Below are positions 49,856 to 58,693 of a stretch of DNA of 64,000 bases, piece after piece. A program made the translations under genes and the position numbers. Location: assembly GCF_963678865.1 (NCBI RefSeq), contig NZ_OY787459.1, forward strand, positions 3,552,501-3,616,500, in the 5' to 3' direction. The notes under the pieces were generated by a model, which was given only the letters and a program-made list of their open reading frames with translations, ran no database searches and had not been told where the DNA came from. Origin of the DNA: Maridesulfovibrio sp. GTDB taxonomy: Bacteria > Desulfobacterota > Desulfovibrionia > Desulfovibrionales > Desulfovibrionaceae. Numbering within the stretch: the first letter of the stretch is position 1; each line of letters begins with the position of its first letter.

Positions 49856-51287
49856 CAGTAATCACCATGGAGCGTGCAGCTTTGGTTTCGTCCATCCTTT
49901 TAACGGACATGGAAACAGGTGCAGCCTGCAGTGCTTCGGGGTTCTTTTCCGCCATTTCTGCAATCTCGATGAGATCGTCGATAAAGCGGTCAATGGTCTC
50001 TTTGTTTTCAGTCTCGGTGGGTTCGATCATCAAACATTCCTTCACGATGAGCGGGAAGTAGATAGTCGGGGCGTGATGGCCTTTATCCAGCAGTGCCTTG
50101 GCAACATCGAGGGCGCGAACGCCGTTCTTAGCCTGATTGACCGCAGAAGCAACGAACTCGTGCATGCAGATGCGGTTGTAGGGAATCTCGAAATGGTTTT
50201 CGAGACGCTTGCGCATGTAGTTGGCGTTGAGGACCGCACCTTCAGTGGCGCGGGTCAGGCCTTCGCGACCGAGGCGGAGCATATAGGCGTATGCTTTCAG
50301 GTAAACACCGAAGTTGCCGTAGAAGGGGGCAACATAACCGATGGATTTCGGTGCGTCATAGTCAAGGTAGTACTGGCCGTCTTCCATTTTAGCCACGCGG
50401 GAAATGGGCAGGAAGGGGATAAGTTTTTCGCTTACGCCGACCGGACCGGAACCGGGACCGCCGCCACCGTGCGGGGTAGCGAGGGTTTTGTGCAGGTTGA
50501 GATGCACAATGTCGAACCCGGCATCACCGACGCGCAGCTTGCCCATGATGGCGTTCATATTCGCGCCGTCATAGTAGAGCAGAGCGTCTTTTTCGTGGAT
50601 CATCCTGACCAGTTCAGGAAGATGGGTTTCGAACAGGCCGAGGGTGTTGGGGCAGGTCATCATAACGCCTGCCACTTCATCATCCAGAACCTCAGCGAGG
50701 GCTTCCGGGGTGATGATGCCGTCCTTGGATTCAACTGAAACAACATCGTATCCTGCCACTGCGGCTGATGCGGGGTTGGTTCCGTGGGCGGAATCCGGGC
50801 AGATGACCTTTGTTTTTTTATTGCCCTTGTCGCGATGGTAAGCGGCCATGAGCATAACCCCGGTCAACTCACCGTGGGCACCGGCCATGGGATGCAGAGT
50901 GAATGCAGCCATTCCGGTCAGTTCACTGAGCATGGATTCGGTTTCGTGAATGACTTCAAGCGCACCTTGACAATGGCGGCCCGCTCCCTTGAGCTGGGAA
51001 ATTACCGGGTGCAGCTTGGCGAATCCGGGCATGGCAGCCACCTGTTCGGTGAACTTGGGGTTGTATTTCATGGTGCAGGAGCCGAGGGGATAGAAGTTGG
51101 AATCCACACCGAAGTTTTTCTGAGAAAGCTTGGTGAAGTGGCGAACCACATCCAGCTCGGAAAGGGAAGGCATACCCGCTTCTTTACGCAGAAGTTCTGC
51201 GGGGATGAAGTCCTCGATTTTTGACTTGGGTTCTTCGGGCCAGCAGCCTTCGCGACCGGGAACGGATTTTTCAAATACTGTTTTCAT
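49842..51287 (-). CDS. gcvPB: Glycine decarboxylase subunit 2 (P-protein beta)
   Basis: A protein of 481 aa, the PLP-binding subunit of the two-subunit glycine dehydrogenase. PLP binds Lys267 in VHLNLHKTLATPHGGGGPGSG. CPDSAHGTNPASAAVAGY, NTLGLFE and YYDGANMNAI are the remaining active-site blocks. It decarboxylates glycine and passes the aminomethyl group to lipoyl-GcvH. The start overlaps the stop of gcvPA by one base, and the end overlaps lpdA, so the genes form a tight operon. Confidence 0.95.
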   Translation of the reverse strand: MKTVFEKSVPGREGCWPEEPKSKIEDFIPAELLRKEAGMPSLSELDVVRHFTKLSQKNFGVDSNFYPLGSCTMKYNPKFTEQVAAMPGFAKLHPVISQLKGAGRHCQGALEVIHETESMLSELTGMAAFTLHPMAGAHGELTGVMLMAAYHRDKGNKKTKVICPDSAHGTNPASAAVAGYDVVSVESKDGIITPEALAEVLDDEVAGVMMTCPNTLGLFETHLPELVRMIHEKDALLYYDGANMNAIMGKLRVGDAGFDIVHLNLHKTLATPHGGGGPGSGPVGVSEKLIPFLPISRVAKMEDGQYYLDYDAPKSIGYVAPFYGNFGVYLKAYAYMLRLGREGLTRATEGAVLNANYMRKRLENHFEIPYNRICMHEFVASAVNQAKNGVRALDVAKALLDKGHHAPTIYFPLIVKECLMIEPTETENKETIDRFIDDLIEIAEMAEKNPEALQAAPVSMSVKRMDETKAARSMVITDDVK

Positions 51288-52618
51288 TAGATTGCCCCCC
51301 GCAGAATCTCGGCGAAGATGCCGATCTGTTCTTCAGTGGTCTTTTCTGTGCAGGCTACCAGCAGCACGTTTTCAAATCCTTCGTAGTAACGTCCTACAGG
51401 GAAACCGGGGATGATGCCGCGCTCGGTGAGCTTATCGATTACCTCAAAGGCGTTTACCGGAAGGGTTACAGCAAATTCGTTGACGTAGGGGCCTTTGGTG
51501 AACATTTCCACACCGTCAATGGAGGTGAGGCGGTCGGCAGCATAGTGTGCGCGTTCAACGGAAATGATTGCTGTCCGGCGTAAGCCTTCCTCTCCCAGCA
51601 GGCAGAGGTGGATCAGGGTACGCAGGGCGCAGAGAGCCTGGTTGGAGCAGATATTGGAAGTCGCTTTCTGGCGGCGGATGTGCTGCTCACGGGCCTGGAT
51701 GGTCAGAACGTAACCGGTCTTGCCGTCTTCGTCTTCAGTACGTCCTGCAATGCGTCCGGGCATCTGGCGGACCAAAGCTTTGGAGCAGGTCATAATTCCG
51801 AGGTACGGGCCGCCGAAGGAAAGCGGCTGACCGATGGATTGGCCGTCTGCAACAGCAATATCGGCACCCATCTGACCGGGAGTTTTCAGCACGGACTGCA
51901 TGACCGGGTAGGTGGACATGATTGCCAGAGCCTTGTGCTCGTGGACTGCGGCGAACATTTCGGTGAAATCGTTAACCGAGCCGAAAAAGTTGGGGTTTTG
52001 AACGATAACAGCTGCAGTGTCCTTATCGACTGCCGCAGTAATTGATTTGACATTGGTGCAGCCATGGTTGTGGGGCACTGTGACAAGTTCAATATTCAGG
52101 TTGTTGGTGTAGGAGTTAAGCATAACCCGGTAAATAGGGTTCAGTGCTTCACTGACGATGATTTTCCTGCGTCTGGTTTTACGCACGGCCATGAGGGTGG
52201 CTTCGTAAAGAGCGGACCCGCCATCGTATACAGAGGCGTTGGCGTAATCCATGTCCATGAGCCGGGCCATGGCAGTCTGATATTCAAAAATCGCCTGCAG
52301 GGTTCCCTGAGAAGATTCAGGCTGGTAAGGGGTGTAGGCAGTATAGAATTCGCTGCGGGATGACAGGGCATCCACAGCTGCGGGAATGAAATGGTCGTAA
52401 AAACCTGCTCCGAGGAAGCTGGTCAGATCCGTGGTGTTCTTTGCGGCCATTTTGCCCAGCATTTCCAGAACTGCCATTTCGCTTTTACCTTTGGGCAGGT
52501 CAAAACTTTTGGGGCGCAGTTCGGCCGGGATCTCGGCAAAGAGGTCATCCACGGAGTTCACGCCGATAACATCAAGCATTTCCCGGATCTCTTCCGGGGA
52601 ATGAGGTACGTAAGGCAT
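51287..52618 (-). CDS. gcvPA: Glycine decarboxylase subunit 1 (P-protein alpha)
   Basis: A protein of 443 aa matching the N-terminal-half subunit of glycine dehydrogenase: MPYVPHSPEEIREMLDVIGVNSVDDLFAEIP, FLGAGFYDHFIPAAVD, AYTPYQPESSQGTLQAIFEYQTAMARLMDMDYANASVYDGG, and IRRQKATSNICSNQAL. It pairs with subunit 2 to make the active enzyme. It sits downstream of gcvH with an 88-bp gap that contains a hairpin. GGAGG precedes the start. Confidence 0.95.
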   Translation of the reverse strand: MPYVPHSPEEIREMLDVIGVNSVDDLFAEIPAELRPKSFDLPKGKSEMAVLEMLGKMAAKNTTDLTSFLGAGFYDHFIPAAVDALSSRSEFYTAYTPYQPESSQGTLQAIFEYQTAMARLMDMDYANASVYDGGSALYEATLMAVRKTRRRKIIVSEALNPIYRVMLNSYTNNLNIELVTVPHNHGCTNVKSITAAVDKDTAAVIVQNPNFFGSVNDFTEMFAAVHEHKALAIMSTYPVMQSVLKTPGQMGADIAVADGQSIGQPLSFGGPYLGIMTCSKALVRQMPGRIAGRTEDEDGKTGYVLTIQAREQHIRRQKATSNICSNQALCALRTLIHLCLLGEEGLRRTAIISVERAHYAADRLTSIDGVEMFTKGPYVNEFAVTLPVNAFEVIDKLTERGIIPGFPVGRYYEGFENVLLVACTEKTTEEQIGIFAEILRGAI

Positions 52619-52633
52619 TGTATCCTCCGGTAT

Positions 52634-52671
52634 AAAAAAATGATCCCCGCTGACTTAAGCGGTCGGCGGGG
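52634..52671 (-). terminator. Hairpin between gcvH and gcvPA
   Basis: On the minus strand, a 10-bp stem (CCCCGCCGAC/GTCAGCGGGG with one G-U) followed at 4 nt by seven T. It may reduce transcription into gcvPA, giving extra H-protein relative to P-protein. Confidence 0.65.
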
Positions 52672-52706
52672 AAATTTGTGTACTGTATATAAAGAATGGC
52701 CCCTGA

Positions 52707-53087
52707 TTAGTGAGCTTCTTCTTCGGTTACTTTTTCATAAGCTGCGGCATCAAGAAGCGCATCAGTCGGACCGGTAATTTTTACTTTGACAAGCCAGCCT
52801 TCCCCGTAAGGATCTTCGTTGACTTTTTCAGGTGCGTCTTCCAGTGCTTCGTTAACAGCGATTACTTCGCAGTCAACCGGAGCGTACATTTCGCTGGCAG
52901 CCTTTACGGACTCAATTGAGCCGAATTCGTCACCGGCTGCGAAAGTATCGCCTTCCTGCGGAAGTTCGACGAAAGTAAGGTCGCCGAGCTGTTCCTGAGC
53001 AAAATGGGTGATGCCGATAACACCGTTTTCACCATCAACCTTGAGCCATTCGTGGGATTTGGAGTAAAGAAGTTCCTGCGGAATCAT
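52707..53087 (-). CDS. gcvH: Glycine cleavage system H protein
   Basis: A protein of 126 aa, the normal length. The lipoylation site is Lys62 in [15 protein letters not shown], preceded by [14 protein letters not shown]. It shuttles the aminomethyl group between the P, T and L proteins on its lipoyl arm. The ATG at 53087 is chosen because GGGAGG lies just upstream and residue 2 onward matches the family start; a longer frame to 53153 has no such support. It is the first gene of gcvH-gcvPA-gcvPB-lpdA. No glycine riboswitch was recognised upstream. Confidence 0.94.
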   Translation of the reverse strand: MIPQELLYSKSHEWLKVDGENGVIGITHFAQEQLGDLTFVELPQEGDTFAAGDEFGSIESVKAASEMYAPVDCEVIAVNEALEDAPEKVNEDPYGEGWLVKVKITGPTDALLDAAAYEKVTEEEAH

Positions 53088-53340
53088 GGGGCCTCCCTTC
53101 TGTATAGACTTATTTTTATGTTTCCTGACCGTGTCATTGTGAATAACTCGCAACTGATAGCATTCCTGCTTAAGAAATAAAAGTCTTGTGTAAGGTCAAA
53201 TTTCAGAAAAATCTTCAAAAAATTATCGGATTAATTAAAATTTAATTATTTTATAATTTTGCAATCGAATAGTTAGTGTTACCCAAGCTTGTCTTTTGGC
53301 GAAAAAAAACATACGAAATGAGTAGATAAGGAGTGTCTTT

Positions 53341-54012
53341 TTGAAGGATTATGTTTCCGGTGAACGGGAAGTTATAAAAGTAGAGACCGCCGGAAGGGTC
53401 TGGAAAATTGAACGAACAGCTGACCTTGAGACCCTTTGGGATGAAATAGGTGAAGATGAGTTCGGTGATGACGAGCGCTTGCCGTATTGGGCCGAACTCT
53501 GGCCTGCAAGCGTATTGCTCGGTGAATGGCTTTACCGTAATTCGAAGCTGATTCGGGGACGCAAATGTCTCGATCTAGGTTGCGGACTGGGGCTGACTGC
53601 TGTTATCGGACAATCCCTTGGAGCTGAGGTGGTCGCGTTTGATTACGAATTGCCGCCGCTTTATTTTGCAAAAGACAACGCCGTCTTGAACGGCACATCC
53701 CAGCCGCTCTGGTTGCAGATGGACTGGAGAGAACCATCGCTTGCAGAGAGTTCATTTGATTTCATCTGGGGCGGGGATATACTTTACGAAAAAAGATTTT
53801 TTGATCCGCTGGAAAAACTTTTCCGGCGGGTGCTTAAGCCGGGAGGCACCATCTGGATGGCTGAACCGGTGCGTGATGTGTCGGTTCCGGTCTGGCGGAA
53901 GCTTGAAGACCTCGGCTGGCAAACAGCGTTGCCTTTGACCGAGAAAGCCGCCTGCTGCAATGCGGAAATGACTGTCAATATCCGGGAAGTTGTTCCCGGC
54001 AAATCCATGTAG
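53341..54012 (+). CDS. Class I SAM-dependent methyltransferase (METTL21/ETF-beta-type-like)
   Basis: A protein of 223 aa beginning at a TTG with AAGGAG 7 nt upstream. It has [18 protein letters not shown], the SAM-binding [16 protein letters not shown], and [30 protein letters not shown], the order seen in methyltransferase-16-type protein lysine methyltransferases. The substrate is unknown. It is followed after 17 bp by nikR and then folE2, so it belongs to a three-gene unit. Confidence 0.75.
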   Translation: MKDYVSGEREVIKVETAGRVWKIERTADLETLWDEIGEDEFGDDERLPYWAELWPASVLLGEWLYRNSKLIRGRKCLDLGCGLGLTAVIGQSLGAEVVAFDYELPPLYFAKDNAVLNGTSQPLWLQMDWREPSLAESSFDFIWGGDILYEKRFFDPLEKLFRRVLKPGGTIWMAEPVRDVSVPVWRKLEDLGWQTALPLTEKAACCNAEMTVNIREVVPGKSM

Positions 54013-54029
54013 TTTTACGGAGGTTTGAA

Positions 54030-54449
54030 ATGGGTAAAACTATTCGTTTCGGAGTTTCCCTTGATTCCGATCTTCTTGAAAAATTTGATAAACTTTGTGA
54101 TGAAAAAAGTTACCAGACCCGCTCTGAAGCAATTCGTGATTTGATCCGCAACATGTTGGTGGAAAAAGAATGGGATGAAGCTGAGGGGCAGATGGCCGGA
54201 ACTCTTTCTTTGGTCTATGACCATCACCAGAGCGGTCTCTCTCAGCGTTTGACTGAGTTGCAGCACGACAGCCACGATCTGATCATGTCGACTCTGCATG
54301 TTCACCTTGATCATGACAACTGCCTTGAAGTCATGGTGCTTAAAGGTGACGGCAAGCAGATCAAAGAACTGGCTCATCGTCTTATTTCTACCAAAGGCGT
54401 GAAGCACGGCAAGCTCGGCCTCACAACGACTGGAGAAGAGTTGGTTTAA
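54030..54449 (+). CDS. nikR: Nickel-responsive regulator NikR
   Basis: A protein of 139 aa. The N-terminal ribbon-helix-helix ([36 protein letters not shown]) is followed by the ACT-like nickel-binding domain with His79, His90, His92 and Cys98, equivalent to the high-affinity square-planar site of E. coli NikR. It represses nickel uptake when nickel is abundant. Its own operon carries folE2 rather than a transporter. A single GTGTTAC half-site (53276-53282) of the Geobacter-type NikR operator lies before the operon, but the second half is not seen. Confidence 0.9.
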   Translation: MGKTIRFGVSLDSDLLEKFDKLCDEKSYQTRSEAIRDLIRNMLVEKEWDEAEGQMAGTLSLVYDHHQSGLSQRLTELQHDSHDLIMSTLHVHLDHDNCLEVMVLKGDGKQIKELAHRLISTKGVKHGKLGLTTTGEELV

Positions 54450-55219
54450 TGGAAGACGTACAAAACAGTCCTGCAAAGGTCGCCATGTCTATCGACAGGG
54501 TCGGTGTGCGGGATTTGACCCTCCCCCTTGTGGTTCGTGACCGGGAATCCGGCAGTCAGCACACCATGGCCAAAGTCGCCTTGTCCGTTGATCTGCCAGC
54601 CCATTTTAAAGGCACGCACATGAGCCGGTTCGTGGAGGCTCTGGAAGACTGGTCCGAAGAACTGGACTACAAGAGTTTCTACAATCTTTTAAGCGACATT
54701 CTGCGTCGCCTTGAAGCTGAACGCGCCCATGCCAAACTCAGCTTTCCCTATTGCCTGCAAAAAACCTCTCCGGTTAGCGGACGCAAGGGCATAATGAGTT
54801 ATGAATGTACCGTGGAAGGCGAAATGGTCGGCGATAAGCTGGAGTTTACCCTTGGGGTGAAGGTCCCGGTAATGACCGTCTGCCCCTGTTCCAAGGCCAT
54901 CAGTGATGAAGGAGCCCACAGTCAGCGTGCGGTGGTGCATATCAGGACAAAGTCCAAAGGATTTATTTGGATAGAGGATCTGGTGGAAATTGCGGAAGAT
55001 TCAGGTTCGTGTGAAGTGTTCTCTCTGCTAAAGCGGGAAGATGAGAAGCACGTTACCGAAAAAAGTTTTTCTAACCCTACCTTTGTTGAGGATGTCGTCC
55101 GCAATGCTGCTATGGGTTTGGAAAAGCATCCGAAAATTTCCTGGTATAAAGTCGATGTGGAAAGTTTTGAGTCAATTCATAATCATTGTGCATTTGCAAG
55201 TATTGCCAAGCCGGAATAA
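54449..55219 (+). CDS. folE2: GTP cyclohydrolase FolE2 (type IB)
   Basis: A protein of 256 aa with family features: [41 protein letters not shown] and the active-site [27 protein letters not shown]. It converts GTP to dihydroneopterin triphosphate for folate or pterin synthesis. FolE2 enzymes accept several metals, unlike zinc-dependent FolE. The start overlaps the nikR stop by one base. Co-transcription with a nickel regulator is unusual and could reflect metal-dependent control. Confidence 0.92.
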   Translation: MEDVQNSPAKVAMSIDRVGVRDLTLPLVVRDRESGSQHTMAKVALSVDLPAHFKGTHMSRFVEALEDWSEELDYKSFYNLLSDILRRLEAERAHAKLSFPYCLQKTSPVSGRKGIMSYECTVEGEMVGDKLEFTLGVKVPVMTVCPCSKAISDEGAHSQRAVVHIRTKSKGFIWIEDLVEIAEDSGSCEVFSLLKREDEKHVTEKSFSNPTFVEDVVRNAAMGLEKHPKISWYKVDVESFESIHNHCAFASIAKPE

Positions 55220-55235
55220 GTGATTACTTATATAT

Positions 55236-55370
55236 TAAGGAGACAGAGGGGATTATCCCCACCTGGACTCCGGTGACAGCCGCAGTTGCTTACCGAACGG
55301 ATAGAGCGATTGCGGCGACACTTTGGATGATAAAAAACTCCCGCTGGATTTGCCGGCGGGAGTTTTTTTT
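55236..55370 (+). ncRNA. Candidate structured RNA or 3' UTR element
   Basis: Three hairpins are readable between folE2 and the deiminase gene: GGGGAT-T-ATCCCC (near 55251), CACC/GGTG (near 55260), and a 9-bp CGCAGTTGC/GCGATTGCG stem with two G-U pairs (about 55280-55313). A strong terminator (55332-55368) ends it. No known RNA family was recognised. It may simply be the folE2 3' untranslated region. Confidence 0.3.
55332..55370. terminator. Bidirectional terminator
   Basis: Stem AAACTCCCGC/GCGGGAGTTT with long A and T runs on both sides, between convergent genes. Confidence 0.9.
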
Positions 55371-55379
55371 GGGTTGGAT

Positions 55380-56660
55380 TTATTTACCCGTATACGGCTC
55401 CTGCTGGGTAGAGCAATGAATTCCTCCACCGCCGAAGTTTATGCCGAGGGTGTTTATGGTAACTACCTTTCGGTTCGGGAATGCTTTTTTAAGCACCTCA
55501 AGTGCTTCGGCATCGCGTCTTTTAACTTTCTCGGGCAAACCTTCATGCCAGTATTTCTGGGCCAGAACCACACCGTTTGAAATCAGGAAATTGCAGTAGC
55601 TCTGGGCCGGGACAACCTGTATATCTTTTCCTACAGGGAATGCCGTACCGTCTGAAAAGCGCGGGAATGAAACCAATCCGTAATAGGCTCCATCCTGCGG
55701 GGTCACTTGGAAATACAAGGGTTCCGGCATGGGGATGCGGATAATCTTGAAGTGCTTGCCGTCCTGATCAACTGCGTTTTTAAGTATACTGTAGGTTTCT
55801 TCCATTCGGCGGCGGTTTTCCGCTTCAACCGGACCTTGGGCCGCTTCCTCTTCACTAACTTCAGCCAGCAGAATTGTATCCGGGGCTACAAAGCGGCAAT
55901 ATTCATCAATGTGATTATTGGCTGCAGCACTGCGGTAGGCCACCCCTTTTCCGTCCGGCCCTGGCAGGGTGCTTACGTTGTAAGCATCGTCGTCAACGGT
56001 CCCTCTTTTAAGCCAGATAACGTTGCTGACGCCCAGCATTTCTTTGAGTTCTATTTCAATGTCAGCACGTGAAAGGTTGGGGTTACGCTGGAATTCGCAG
56101 GCTTCAGTGACCAGTATGGTTCCTTTTCCGTTCAGTTCCCGGTCCCCGCCTTCACTGACCAGACGGGTCATTCTTGAAGGGATTTTGCGCAGCTTGGCTA
56201 TATCCCGGTCTACTCGTTCCATTATCCGGGATTGGGTGTCTGATTGCGGAAAATAACCCCAGCAGTTGAACCCGAAATCGACTATGCTTTTGTTACCCTG
56301 CCTGTCCGTTGTGAAGATGGGGCCAAAATCCCGCCAGTAGAGCATGGTAAAAGGAATGGTCTGGAATGAAATTCTTTCCATGGGGAGTTTGTTCTTTTCT
56401 AACAGGGGCTGCACATGTTTGAGTTGACTCTCTTCAGGTATGCAGATGGTGATGTTTGTATACGGAGCAAGATTCTTGGCAATTTCCAGCAGGACATCAT
56501 CGGTAAGGTAGCCCTTAACATATTCTTTGCTCAGCCAGCCGAGGTAAACCCTCTCCTGTTTTTCAAATTCTCCGGGGAATCTCCATTCGGCAGCAGCAGC
56601 GGTAATCACCGTTGCAAAGATAAATAGTGCTGCTAAAAAATAAACTTTACCAATTTTCAT
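55380..56660 (-). CDS. Exported agmatine deiminase family protein
   Basis: A protein of 426 aa, with a signal peptide (MKIGKVYFLAALFIFATVITAAAA) that is not usual for cytoplasmic AguA. Agmatine deiminase/PAD features follow: YWRDFGPIF, RLVSEGGDRELNGKGTILVTE, NNHIDEYCRF, and the catalytic Cys416 in GGGGIHCSTQQEP. The fold would convert agmatine to N-carbamoylputrescine, but as a secreted enzyme it might act on peptidylarginine or environmental guanidino compounds. The second of two adjacent ATG codons is chosen, 7 nt after GGAG. Confidence 0.82.
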   Translation of the reverse strand: MKIGKVYFLAALFIFATVITAAAAEWRFPGEFEKQERVYLGWLSKEYVKGYLTDDVLLEIAKNLAPYTNITICIPEESQLKHVQPLLEKNKLPMERISFQTIPFTMLYWRDFGPIFTTDRQGNKSIVDFGFNCWGYFPQSDTQSRIMERVDRDIAKLRKIPSRMTRLVSEGGDRELNGKGTILVTEACEFQRNPNLSRADIEIELKEMLGVSNVIWLKRGTVDDDAYNVSTLPGPDGKGVAYRSAAANNHIDEYCRFVAPDTILLAEVSEEEAAQGPVEAENRRRMEETYSILKNAVDQDGKHFKIIRIPMPEPLYFQVTPQDGAYYGLVSFPRFSDGTAFPVGKDIQVVPAQSYCNFLISNGVVLAQKYWHEGLPEKVKRRDAEALEVLKKAFPNRKVVTINTLGINFGGGGIHCSTQQEPYTGK

Positions 56661-56794
56661 CATGTTGCTCCCCCCGCTGGCCAGAGTTGTGATATTTCTG
56701 TTATAATAGACAGTAGTTTTCAGGTGCCGTCAACAACTTAGCAAATGCCCGGAATGCGGAAGTATTCTTTAAGGCAGTGTTTTTTGTTATAATG

Positions 56795-56830
56795 AAGCCC
56801 CTTGCACCGGATTCTTGGCGCAAGGGGCTT
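56795..56830 (-). terminator. Hairpin terminator after the rhodanese gene
   Basis: AAGCCCCTTGC/GCAAGGGGCTT, 11-bp stem with a 14-nt loop. Confidence 0.75.
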
Positions 56831-56854
56831 TATTACTTGGATGTGGTGCTGATT

Positions 56855-57289
56855 TTATTTTGATTCAACAGCATAGGGCCAGCCACCCTGACCGTTGGTG
56901 AGGATGAATAAGCGGTAGGGTGCAATTCCCTTTTTGGCGAGATAGTTGACGGTCCTTTCGGCTCCGCCTTTGCCGCGCGGGCAGATCACTACTATAGGTT
57001 GAGCGGATTTTTTAAGGTTATTCACAGCAGCATCAAGCTTGTTTGTATCGGTTGCGGTTTTCACCGGGTAGGCACCGGTTTCGATAGCGCCCTTGATGTG
57101 GTGAGCGTTAAATTCTTCAGCCACCTGAATGTCCACGATGGCGACATCTGCATGGTTGTTTACTGCATTGTTTAATGATGCCGCACACATGTAGTTGTAG
57201 CTGTCCTTCATGGCAAATGCGTTGGCAGCAATACATACGAACAGGGCTGCAGCTCCAAGCATCAGCGTAACTTTTCTTGTAAAATTCAT
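56855..57289 (-). CDS. Exported rhodanese-like domain protein
   Basis: A protein of 144 aa from the ATG at 57289, with AGGAGGAG upstream. A signal peptide (MNFTRKVTLMLGAAALFVCIAANAFA) is followed by a single rhodanese domain: DVAIVDIQVAEEFNAHHIKGAIETGAYPV, and the catalytic loop VVICPRGKGGAERTVNYLAKKGI with the persulfide cysteine. It would handle sulfane sulfur in the periplasm. The loop reads CPRGKGG, longer and more basic than classical CxxGxR. It stands alone. Confidence 0.8.
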   Translation of the reverse strand: MNFTRKVTLMLGAAALFVCIAANAFAMKDSYNYMCAASLNNAVNNHADVAIVDIQVAEEFNAHHIKGAIETGAYPVKTATDTNKLDAAVNNLKKSAQPIVVICPRGKGGAERTVNYLAKKGIAPYRLFILTNGQGGWPYAVESK

Positions 57290-57412
57290 TAGTTTCTCCT
57301 CCTGATTATGGTTTAGATTCAACCTTTAAACTCAGGCAGGAGAATTCGTCGAATAGTAAAAGTCGATAGCTGTGTAAAAATATTCAGCGCTTTTTTCTAT
57401 ATTATACGGGGG

Positions 57413-57865
57413 TTACTTATTATTTTCAAAACGGTTACGTAATTCTTCTACCCGTTTTTTGTTTACCCCGAAATCAGAATAACCAAGCCTTGCAGCGGAG
57501 CGAAGTTCAATTCTGCCTTCAGCTTCATCGTAAATGCATTCCAGATCGTCTACGAAGCGAAACCACCTGCTCCTGAACTCGGCATGTAGGTACGGTCCGC
57601 TGCGGGAAACTATTTTGCCGCCCATTTGTTTGATGCATGCCCTAAGTTTTTTTATGACCTGTTTGTTCGTCCCGCTGGCCTTTATTGATTGGACTGTGTG
57701 TGCCTTATCGTTTTCCTGTGAAGAAACACAATTGGGGCTGTTTGGACAGGGGGAAAGTTTGCCGCCGTTGATGCCTAGATTTTCCGGTGGGGACGAGAAG
57801 TGGGCAGCAGTAAATAACCCAGCGGTGCAGACGATAATAAATAGTGCGGTTAGTTTGTAAATCAT
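57413..57865 (-). CDS. DUF1499 domain protein
   Basis: A protein of 150 aa. An N-terminal hydrophobic segment (IYKLTALFIIVCTAGLFTAA) may be a signal anchor. The DUF1499 signature LSPCPNSPNCVSSQ is followed by the rest of the family pattern (YLHAEFRSRWFRFVDDLECIYDEAEGRIELRSAARLGYSDFGVNKKRVEELR). The function of the family is unknown. No clear ribosome binding site is seen. The gene lies downstream of an Rrf2-type regulator on the same strand but behind a hairpin. Confidence 0.85.
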   Translation of the reverse strand: MIYKLTALFIIVCTAGLFTAAHFSSPPENLGINGGKLSPCPNSPNCVSSQENDKAHTVQSIKASGTNKQVIKKLRACIKQMGGKIVSRSGPYLHAEFRSRWFRFVDDLECIYDEAEGRIELRSAARLGYSDFGVNKKRVEELRNRFENNK

Positions 57866-57967
57866 GAAGGGGAGGGTAATGTATTACCCGTCTGAAATGC
57901 AAGGTAAATAAACGGCACAGTCTGAAAGGTGCTTTGAATCTTTCGTGGAGGCCGATTTACAGGACAC

Positions 57968-58006
57968 AAATATCCCCGGACAGCTTGTGCATATCCGGGG
58001 ATATTT
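57968..58006. terminator. Hairpin between the Rrf2 and DUF1499 genes
   Basis: AAATATCCCCGGA/TCCGGGGATATTT, perfect 13-bp stem; no strong T run, so termination may be partial. Confidence 0.7.
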
Positions 58007-58015
58007 CTAGGGATT

Positions 58016-58447
58016 CTAGAAAGGGTTTGTTTTGATGCAAAAAGAACCTTCCTTGAGCAGGTCGGCTATGGATATTTCATCAAGAGCTGCATACATGGCT
58101 TTGCTGGCTTTAATCCAGACTTCGCGGGTAGGGCAGTCTTCGATGCGTCGGCAGAGTTCGTCATTCTCAAGGCATTCAACCAATCCTGCATCTCCTTCTA
58201 AACTTCGGACCACCGCGCCTACAGTGATGTCTTCCGGGGGCATGGCAAGCGAATGTCCGCCTCCGGGGCCGCGTTTACTGGAAATGAAACCGGCCCGCTT
58301 AAGTTCGCGGATAAGTTTTTCAAGATATTTGGTTGAAAGTCCCTGACGGCTGGCAATATCACTGATGCGGACCGGGCCTGCGGTACAGTGCATGGCTATG
58401 TCCAATATCATTCGGGTTCCGTATCTGCTTCTTGTTGTCAGTCTCAT
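58016..58447 (-). CDS. Rrf2 family iron-sulfur regulator
   Basis: A protein of 143 aa. The winged helix (RLTTRSRYGTRMILDIA, ISDIASRQGLSTKYLEKLIRELKRAGFI) is followed by the wing SKRGPGGGHSL and three cysteines, Cys92, Cys99 and Cys105, at nearly the spacing of IscR (92, 98, 104). It probably binds a [2Fe-2S] cluster and senses iron-sulfur, sulfide or redox state. No isc genes are adjacent. It diverges from an FAD dehydrogenase gene. AAGGAAATTTC precedes the start. Confidence 0.88.
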   Translation of the reverse strand: MRLTTRSRYGTRMILDIAMHCTAGPVRISDIASRQGLSTKYLEKLIRELKRAGFISSKRGPGGGHSLAMPPEDITVGAVVRSLEGDAGLVECLENDELCRRIEDCPTREVWIKASKAMYAALDEISIADLLKEGSFCIKTNPF

Positions 58448-58473
58448 GAAATTTCCTTCTTGGTTTAGTAGAT

Positions 58474-58502
58474 TATTTAGAAGAGTAATTGCTCCTGGTC
58501 AA
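58474..58502 (-). promoter_or_regulatory. Candidate promoter of the Rrf2 gene
   Basis: On the minus strand, TTGACC, a 17-nt spacer, then TAAATA, about 30 bp before the start codon. Confidence 0.35.
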
Positions 58503-58607
58503 GAGGGATTGATTTTAGAAAAAGCATTATTGGTTTATGTTTCATGTAACATACTGTAAATAAAGATTTTTTAAGAATTAAAATAAAGATAATTAAAGCT
58601 TGCATTT

Positions 58608-58636
58608 TTGATCTTATCTGGATAAAAGCGTATATT
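58608..58636 (+). promoter_or_regulatory. Candidate promoter of the FAD dehydrogenase gene
   Basis: -35 TTGATC, a 17-nt spacer, then -10 TATATT, about 58 bp before the ATG. Confidence 0.5.
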
Positions 58637-58693
58637 GGCATGCCTGCGCGGGTTGCGCAAAGCAGGCTAAAAAGACCAATACTGGAGAATATT

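Noticed and set aside
53088-53340. Glycine riboswitch upstream of gcvH
   Set aside because: No conserved glycine riboswitch core was found; the region is AT-rich without matching stems.
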